Shown here: piece after piece, positions 58,064 to 64,000 of the stretch | Layout: each line of letters opens with the position of its first letter | Position numbering within the stretch: the first letter of the stretch is position 1 | Source of the DNA: Talaromyces rugulosus | Taxonomy: Eukaryota; Ascomycota; Eurotiomycetes; Eurotiales; Trichocomaceae | Direction: 5' to 3' | Length of the DNA: 64,000 bases | NCBI RefSeq assembly: GCF_013368755.1 | Contig: NC_049561.1 | Location: forward strand, 5,580,001-5,644,000 | Program-made: the position numbers and the translations under genes | Notes under the pieces: generated by a model | Told to the model about the DNA's origin: nothing | What the model saw: only the letters and a program-made list of their open reading frames with translations | Database searches by the model: none

Positions 58064-58638
58064 GGGTTGGTTTTATGTGATTTTAGCATGCCTTTTTTCA
58101 GCGTATATGTCAACTTGAATACTATACATTATGCATATATGTAATAATCACATGTGCAGCTAGCGATGTGTATATCAATACCTGAAATACGTTACTGAAC
58201 ATTGAAATATTATTGATCAAGAGATGACGAGATATATCTACATATGTATTGATGTAGGAATAGATAGATACATTAACGCAGAATTACATATATGTACCAA
58301 AAAGGAAATCATCAATATAAAAATTCGATTTTATTAGTTCTATAGAAATTATTTACTTGCAAAAATGATAAAAGTTCAATACATTGCGATATCTTACAAG
58401 AATTCAGCAGCATCGCAAAAATCAACAACAAATTGGGTATATATCATTTATAAAACGATCACAATACCATAGTATGGATGGTCCACAACGTCTGGGCAAC
58501 GAGACCTAAGAGAATCTGCGATCCTGCATTTTATCTTCTCCGGTGGCATTTACCCAGACTTGAGACGAGATCGTCACGTTCAAGGAGAAAGAAAGGTTTT
58601 TATAGTTTTCAAAGACTGATTTTTTTCCCCCTCATCTC
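58064..58638. other. Intergenic, converging 3' ends
   Basis: AT-rich 3' flanks of the ligase and sugar-porter genes; no coding signal. Confidence 0.55.
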
Positions 58639-60390
58639 TCACGGTCCTGTGACCTCAACGTCTCCTTGCTGCTTCCTGAAGTTTCGTGCTGATTGGCCTG
58701 ACTCAAACCTTTCATCTGCCTGGGCCGGCGTCAGGCCCTTCAAGTCTGGCACGAATAGGTAGGCTGATACGCAAGCAATGGCGGATAGCGCACAGAATAA
58801 AAACCCAGTCTTTCCTTTCAGGTTTGCTGCATCACTGTTGTATAGGTAAGGTAGGAATGCAGAGAAGACTGCACTGCCAGCCGAGTTTGCAAACCATCCA
58901 AGCCCCTGAGACTTGGCACGGAGGCGCAGTGAAGAGGTTTCGCCCCCGATGGCGTAGGATGCGGGCCAGGCGCCGAGACCAGCGATAGTGATGACAAGAA
59001 TCAGACCGACGGCAGTATATCTATGGAAAAATTTCAAGGTCAGAAATGATACGATCCCAAAGCTTTTGCCAACCTTTCAGAGAGAGAGAGACTTACATTT
59101 CTCCGCCAGACGAATTGAAACAACCCACAATGCCAATTGTTATCCACAGGATAGTAATGACAGCCAGAGAATAGATGAGCATCGGTCGTCGTCCAACTCT
59201 GGACATCAACCAGAAGGCAATAAAGTTGGTGATAATGCTAGCAACAACACCGCCAATAAAGTATGTTGTTGCTTTGCCAGCATCCATACCTATGACTTCC
59301 AAAAGATAACTGGAGTGACCGAGCAAGGGGAGACCAAAGAACTCTGGGATAAGGTTGGCGAATACAATGATTGCGCTCCTCCTGAGGTCGGCGCGACGCC
59401 TAAACAGGTCCAAGTATGAAATCTCCTTGGCAGCCATACTATCCAACTCACGCTGTACGCTCTCAGCCTTCAGCCGATTGAATAGAGCATCAGACTGTGC
59501 TCCACCAAGACGGCGACAGGCTGCTTGTGCGTCCTCCCATTTCGACCTGCGCATGAGCCACACGGGGCTTTCGGGGAGGAAGATCGTGACGGCGAAAGGG
59601 ATAAGCGAGAGAACCCACTGCATTGCGATTGGGATTCGGTAGGAGTTTCGTGCATTGAGCTCCACGCCTGCCTTGATGACCAGCGATCCGACGAACTGGC
59701 CCAACAGAAACAAGGGCGCGCCCAGTGACAGGGTGGGACCACGAAGGGAAGTAGGCAGAATCTCTGACATGTATGTCTGCATAGACGACAGGAGTCCGCC
59801 CATCCCAATACCCTGCGCAAGTTTTCCGGCAAAGTAGGCACCTCCACGAGTTTCAATCGAATCCGCCTCGTCCGATAAGAAGCAGATAGTAATAGTAGCA
59901 GCTTGCCAAACGGCGGCTACTCCAAGGGTCCATCGACGTCCAAACCTGTCCTGTGCCCAACCTCCCAGGAGAGAACCTATAGCCGTTCCGAGAGGGCCAG
60001 ATACTGCCCATAGCGATAGCCAAACGGACGGGACGATGTAGTCGTCGCCGTCTTTTGTTCCGAAGTTTTGCCTTCACACGTGGTAAAAAAAATTAGCCTT
60101 AAGTCCCGTTAGTTTTGACAGGGGCGTCGTGATCCCTACTTGAAGGCTGGAAGAGCGGCGATAGAACCGACGAAGACCACTTCATAACCATAAAGAAGCG
60201 CACTGGCAGCTAGCGAAAAGCCACAGATGGCCAGGCGGGGATTCTGTTTAACACTTTGCCATAGTTTCTGGTTTGTAGCGCCCTCTTCTCCTTGCTGGTC
60301 TGTGCTCTGCTGAGTGCTCAGCTCTGTGACAGGAGTAGCGCTCTCGTACAGGCTCTTGCGATCTCCGTCGACGGGAGCTGGTTCAGCCAT
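58639..60390 (-). CDS. MFS sugar-porter family transporter
   Basis: Three exons, 60390-60140, 60071-59097 and 59020-58639, giving 535 residues. N-terminal helix FSLAASALLYGYEVVFVGSI, motif GSLLGGWAQDRFGRRWTLG between helices 2 and 3, the PESPVWLMRR signature after helix 6 and VGRRPMLIYSLAV in the second half are the sugar-porter landmarks. The C-terminal FVPDLKGLTPAQADERFE matches the family's PE(T/L)KG...E..D..FE end. Belongs to the hexose/disaccharide/quinate-like fungal transporters, in the plasma membrane. Substrate not determinable. It is convergent with the ligase gene. Confidence 0.9.
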
Positions 60391-61749
60391 GCTGAAAACG
60401 AAGATAAAATTGACGATTCGATTTCAGATGGTTGTTAAGAGCATGGCAAAAACTGCAGAACAGACGCGACTATATTCTATAATTATTTATTTTTTATTGC
60501 AACTCAAGGGACACTAACTACCGACATCGTGGGGGCGCAGCAGACAGCGTCTGGTTTAGCTGGTTAAGGCTGAGATTGTCGATCCTAAACGAGTTGCATA
60601 TGGGGACGCAGGTCATGAAAGGAGGGAATGGTGTTACGTGTTGCAACAGAATTAGAATTCAATCAAGTATATCCTGAGGATAATCATTCGGACGCACGGG
60701 CCGACACGGCACCGGATCAGGCTAAAGTGGGCGGTGCCGGGTTGTTTATGAGAGGACGCCAAACATGCTAGGGACTTGGCAGCCTTGGCCAACAGCCCCC
60801 AAGCCAAAGCCAAAAGGAGCGCGAGCAAGTAATATTCGGCAATTTTTTAAGATTTGTGTTGGTTTGTCCGAGTGCCAGAGAACGAGGAGAAAATCGTACG
60901 GAGGCGGCTATCCGTACTCCGTACTCCGTTTATACTACTCGACAGGTGGCTTCAACTTTCCAGGTCTTTGACCCCGGAAACTATCCTGATTAGGAAGTAT
61001 GCAGTCTGGGATTACGACTTTAAATAATAATATCAAATCATTTATACGTACTTACTATAAACACAATATTGAATTCATATATTGCGTCTATTTAGCAAAT
61101 TCAATGAGTTATATATGATTAGTATGAAATATCAGTCTTTTTATATCAACTCCACTTTCTACAAAGCTTTATAGGGAGCATATTTAAGTTTTATTCGGAG
61201 CATATTCACCAAGATTTTGAAAACGACGTTGGATATTAATAGTAATCTTACCCGCCCGCTAGTCCTTTTATGGCATGATCCCCTAGCCCCTCCCATATTT
61301 AGGGTTGCGCTAACCCATATCGGGGAATTTCTTTATCAGGTTTTGTGGGGGCGGTTGGGGGTCCAGCTGTGGGGAGGGTGATTTTAGTAGTACCATGGCA
61401 GCTTTTAATTGGCGCACAGCGAAGTAAGATTTTATAGCCACCACAGGACTTTAATACCACGCACATATTACCATGATTACAACCTTGGAATGGAAAAAAG
61501 GCTTCGTGGAAGTGCGTGTCACGAAGAATAAGGTGCTGTAGTAATAATCGTGCCCCTCAGTCACCTTTTCCTCCAACTCCAACGCTGTGGCGGGCAGTTG
61601 TAACTGTAAGCCCACTACAAGTCTGTCTCTACTACGACGTATTATCTGGTGATATAAATGCGCTGAGCCACCGTGTACGCGCTTGGAATATTGCACATCC
61701 ATCCCGATAAAGACAATATCCATCCCGATCTACATACCTGTTAGTAAAG
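60391..61749. other. Divergent intergenic region
   Basis: 1.36 kb between the sugar porter (leftward) and the beta-lactamase-like gene (rightward). Carries ACTCCGT tandem copies at 60911-60929. No gene or transposon recognised. Confidence 0.5.
60911..60929. repeat. Tandem ACTCCGT octamer, inverse of the 44145 repeat
   Basis: TCCGTACTCCGTACTCCGT, the reverse complement of the ACGGAGTA tandem motif at 44145-44160. Confidence 0.6.
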
Positions 61750-63462
61750 ATGGCTTCCACCATAGATGGTCTTCCCCGCGTTCGACCTGAAGATGTAGGC
61801 TGCGACCCTAAGGATATCCAAGCCTTCCTCGATGAGGCCACCGCCGCCTCGGACGTCGAGCTACACGGCTTCATGCTGTACCGCTCGGGCGGCGTAGCTG
61901 CAGAGGGCTGGGCTTGGCCGTATCAGCCCGATTTGCCTCACATGCTGCACTCGGCCACCAAGAGTTTCACCTCGGTTGCAGTAGGCCTGGCTGTTCAAGA
62001 GGGCTTCTTCAAGCTTGACGACCTTGTTGTTTCCTTCTTCCCAGATCGTGTCCCCAAGGACGCCTCTGAGAACCTCAAGCGCATGACCGTAGAAGACGTC
62101 CTGACCCAGACCAGTGGCCATGGCCACGGAGAATCCGGCGGCGAGTGGCGCTCCATTGAAACCAGCTGGATTGACAAGTTCTTCTCTGTTCCTGTCGACT
62201 TTGAGCCCGGCACAAAATTCACGTATTCGAGTGCCACGAGCTTCATGCTCTCTGCCATCGTCTCCAAGACTACGGGACAGCCTGTCCGCGATTTCCTCGA
62301 GCCGAGGTTCTTCCGCCCGCTGGGCATCAAGTTGCTGACCTGGGATATTGGTCCAGAGGGTATCAACCCCGGCGGCAATGGAATTTCCTGCCTTACATCT
62401 GACTTTCTGAAACTGGGCGTCCTGCACCTGCAAAAGGGCGAGTGGAATGGGAAGCAGATATTGCCCAAGGAGTGGGTTGAAGCTGCAAACAAGTCGCAGC
62501 GAGGAAACCTGTATGGCTACCACTGGTGGACTGATTCGGAGGGAAGTGCTTGGGCCAGTGGTATGTTTGGCCAGTTTGCCGTCGTCTATCCCGAACATGA
62601 TGCGGTACTCGTCACGAATGCTGCCGTTCCATCAGGAGCCAGGCCGCTGCAGGCCCTCATTCATCGCCACTTCCCAAGAATTCTTAAGGACAAGGCTGCC
62701 GTGCAGCAGAGTCCGGAAGCTACCCAGCAACTCGCAAAAACAATCTCTGAGTTGCGCGTGCTCCCAGTCTTCCAAAAGACACCACCCAGCCCAGGGCAAC
62801 AGACGGTGAATCGGGAAAGATTCGTTGCCAAGGACAACGAAGACGGCGTTGTTTCGTTTGCGTTGGATTTTAAGAGCGACTCGCTCCTTGTCTTCAACCT
62901 TCAAGATGCTCGCGGCTCCCATAGAGTCCAGGTGGGACTTGATGACTGGCTTTGGGGCACGACAAGCATCTCCGGTGCCAAGTTGCACCATGGATACGAG
63001 TCGACCACGGTCCCCGTGGTAGCCGGAGGTGTGTGGACGGCCGAGAACACCTTTGAAATAACCATGCAATACTCCGAGATGGCATTCTGTGACAAGGTGC
63101 TGATAACTTTTGCCAAAAACTATACCACCGCGAAACTAGAGCGCAGTGTCAACGTGAACTCGTTTGGAACGAAACGCCCGGCCGTCTGGGCGAGCGTTTT
63201 GGTTAAAGGAGATGAGCTTCAGTCAAACGACTTTGGAATAGAAGACTCGAAAGCCACATTTTCAACAGGGGAGAGCACCATTGGTGTTCTACTTGATAAC
63301 CCAGCCACACGAACGATTCTCTTGGAGGAAGTTCCCGATGTAGTGAATAACCCTCGTATCGACAAGGGTCGGCTATATACATTTGATATTATAGCGCATC
63401 ATATACCTGGGCTAGATCATGAGACACTGGCAAGGATTAACAAGAAGTTGGCTCAACTATAG
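61750..63462 (+). CDS. Beta-lactamase-fold serine hydrolase/transesterase
   Basis: Intronless, 570 residues. The class C beta-lactamase/esterase SxxK motif is HSATK (Ser68, Lys71), and the Tyr motif YSS is at 159-161 in TKFTYSSATSF. Residues 1 to about 330 form the hydrolase domain (VRPEDVGCDP near the start, GYHWWTDSEGSAWASGMFGQ around 252-272 in the substrate-binding half). The C-terminal ~220 residues are an additional beta-rich domain, likely an accessory domain. No signal peptide. Family members are esterases, D-aminopeptidases and LovD-like acyltransferases; which is unknown here. It has a GC-rich, well-biased coding sequence unlike its AT-rich surroundings. Confidence 0.85.
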   Translation: MASTIDGLPRVRPEDVGCDPKDIQAFLDEATAASDVELHGFMLYRSGGVAAEGWAWPYQPDLPHMLHSATKSFTSVAVGLAVQEGFFKLDDLVVSFFPDRVPKDASENLKRMTVEDVLTQTSGHGHGESGGEWRSIETSWIDKFFSVPVDFEPGTKFTYSSATSFMLSAIVSKTTGQPVRDFLEPRFFRPLGIKLLTWDIGPEGINPGGNGISCLTSDFLKLGVLHLQKGEWNGKQILPKEWVEAANKSQRGNLYGYHWWTDSEGSAWASGMFGQFAVVYPEHDAVLVTNAAVPSGARPLQALIHRHFPRILKDKAAVQQSPEATQQLAKTISELRVLPVFQKTPPSPGQQTVNRERFVAKDNEDGVVSFALDFKSDSLLVFNLQDARGSHRVQVGLDDWLWGTTSISGAKLHHGYESTTVPVVAGGVWTAENTFEITMQYSEMAFCDKVLITFAKNYTTAKLERSVNVNSFGTKRPAVWASVLVKGDELQSNDFGIEDSKATFSTGESTIGVLLDNPATRTILLEEVPDVVNNPRIDKGRLYTFDIIAHHIPGLDHETLARINKKLAQL

Positions 63463-63675
63463 ATCATCGAGAAAGAAAGTGATATTATAGAAGCAAGGGG
63501 AAGACGATTGAGACGTTTCTATAGAGAAAGCTACAGGATGTGTTCCAACGGCCTTTAGAATGAGTGAATACGAGATTTCTTTACTTTAGACTGTCTGTAT
63601 ATACCAATATAGGCGAAACAAACAGGTAAAGTATCCCGCAAGTATAATACATGAAATATGTCAATATGAGCAACC
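63463..63675. other. Short intergenic region
   Basis: Convergent 3' flanks, 213 bp; no gene. Confidence 0.5.
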
Positions 63676-64000
63676 CTACTTCCCCTGCTCCGGAGCAACC
63701 TCTTGGATCGTCTCATCCGAAAACTTAAGATCTTCTTCGACATCGGTAGTGTCTTTGACCTTGAAAACTACAGGAATCGCAACCAATAAGGACCCAACGA
63801 GAATTCCCCAGCAGGAAGCGAATTCGTTCATGAATGGCGTTTCCAAGGCATCCATTCTATCATTTCTGTCAGCACAGGTCGAAGAAAAAAAAGGGAAAGT
63901 GGATTACATACCGCCAGGTGACAGCTTGGCCAACTGATTGAATACCTTTGTAAAAGCCGGCAAAGTTGGCGAGCTTGCGACTATTATTACTCAAGGAGCC
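63676..64000 (-). CDS. UNC93-like MFS transporter, C-terminal end only
   Basis: The gene continues beyond the window's right edge. Visible exons are >64000-63912 and 63856-63676, joined CG|A with donor GTATGT. They encode LANFAGFYKGIQSVGQAVTWR, then MDALETPFMNEFASCWGILV and a last transmembrane helix GSLLVAIPVVF, ending with an acidic tail VEEDLKFSDETIQEV. This end is that of the fungal UNC93-like (DUF895) major facilitator proteins. Function in fungi is poorly defined. Confidence 0.75.

Noticed and set aside
1..64000. tRNA or rRNA genes, CRISPR arrays
   Set aside because: No convincing tRNA B-box with matching acceptor stem, no rRNA core sequence and no regularly spaced direct repeats were seen; a tRNAscan/Infernal run would be decisive.

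Overview
The window is nuclear DNA from a filamentous ascomycete. Most genes carry several short introns (about 45-70 bp) with GT...AG ends and CTAAC/CTGAC-like branch sites. Their products are typical of Pezizomycotina: a Vip1-type RRM protein, a Sip5 homologue, a Zn2Cys6 regulator of the CTF1/FarA/FarB type and a hydrophobic-surface-binding-like secreted protein. Several short lineage proteins point to Eurotiomycetes (Aspergillus/Penicillium/Talaromyces relatives); the exact genus is an inference I cannot settle. No rRNA, tRNA or CRISPR was recognised.

Layout. 0-11 kb is a conserved housekeeping block: the 3' two thirds of the SKI2 helicase gene, an importin-beta of the Sxm1/Nmd5 (importin-7/8) class, a 69-residue protein, a vip1 homologue and a coiled-coil protein. 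11.7-20.4 kb is more accessory: a secreted S28 serine peptidase, an SRPBCC/START-like protein, a kinase-like protein with a C-terminal membrane anchor and DFS instead of DFG, a monocarboxylate-type MFS transporter, a 559-bp MITE with perfect TA target duplication, and an F-box/ankyrin protein. 21.2-23.7 kb is SIP5. 24.8-27.0 kb is a relic of a fungal kinase-like repeat family: 725 codons in one frame without indels but with ten premature stops, each explainable by a C:G to T:A change, the signature expected of RIP.

27.7-36.7 kb returns to conserved genes: a Nop8-like nucleolar protein, a small Cys-rich membrane protein, a DHA1-like MFS transporter and a Cut12-like spindle-pole-body protein. 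37-41 kb holds two co-directional flavoenzymes, a FAD monooxygenase and a secreted berberine-bridge-type oxidase. A small secreted protein with a strong TATA promoter follows at 42.7 kb.

45-64 kb is gene-poor and metabolic: the CTF1/FarB-like regulator, a 3.6-kb gene-free stretch, the HsbA-like secreted protein, a previously easy-to-miss two-exon gene at about 54 kb with a possibly lost start codon, a 4CL-like acyl-CoA ligase, a sugar-porter-type MFS protein, a beta-lactamase-fold serine hydrolase and the 3' end of an UNC93-like transporter gene. The regulator, the HsbA-like protein and the acyl-CoA ligase together suggest, as inference only, a neighbourhood concerned with hydrophobic surfaces and fatty-acid use. 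Exon coordinates were placed by hand from frame continuity and splice consensus.
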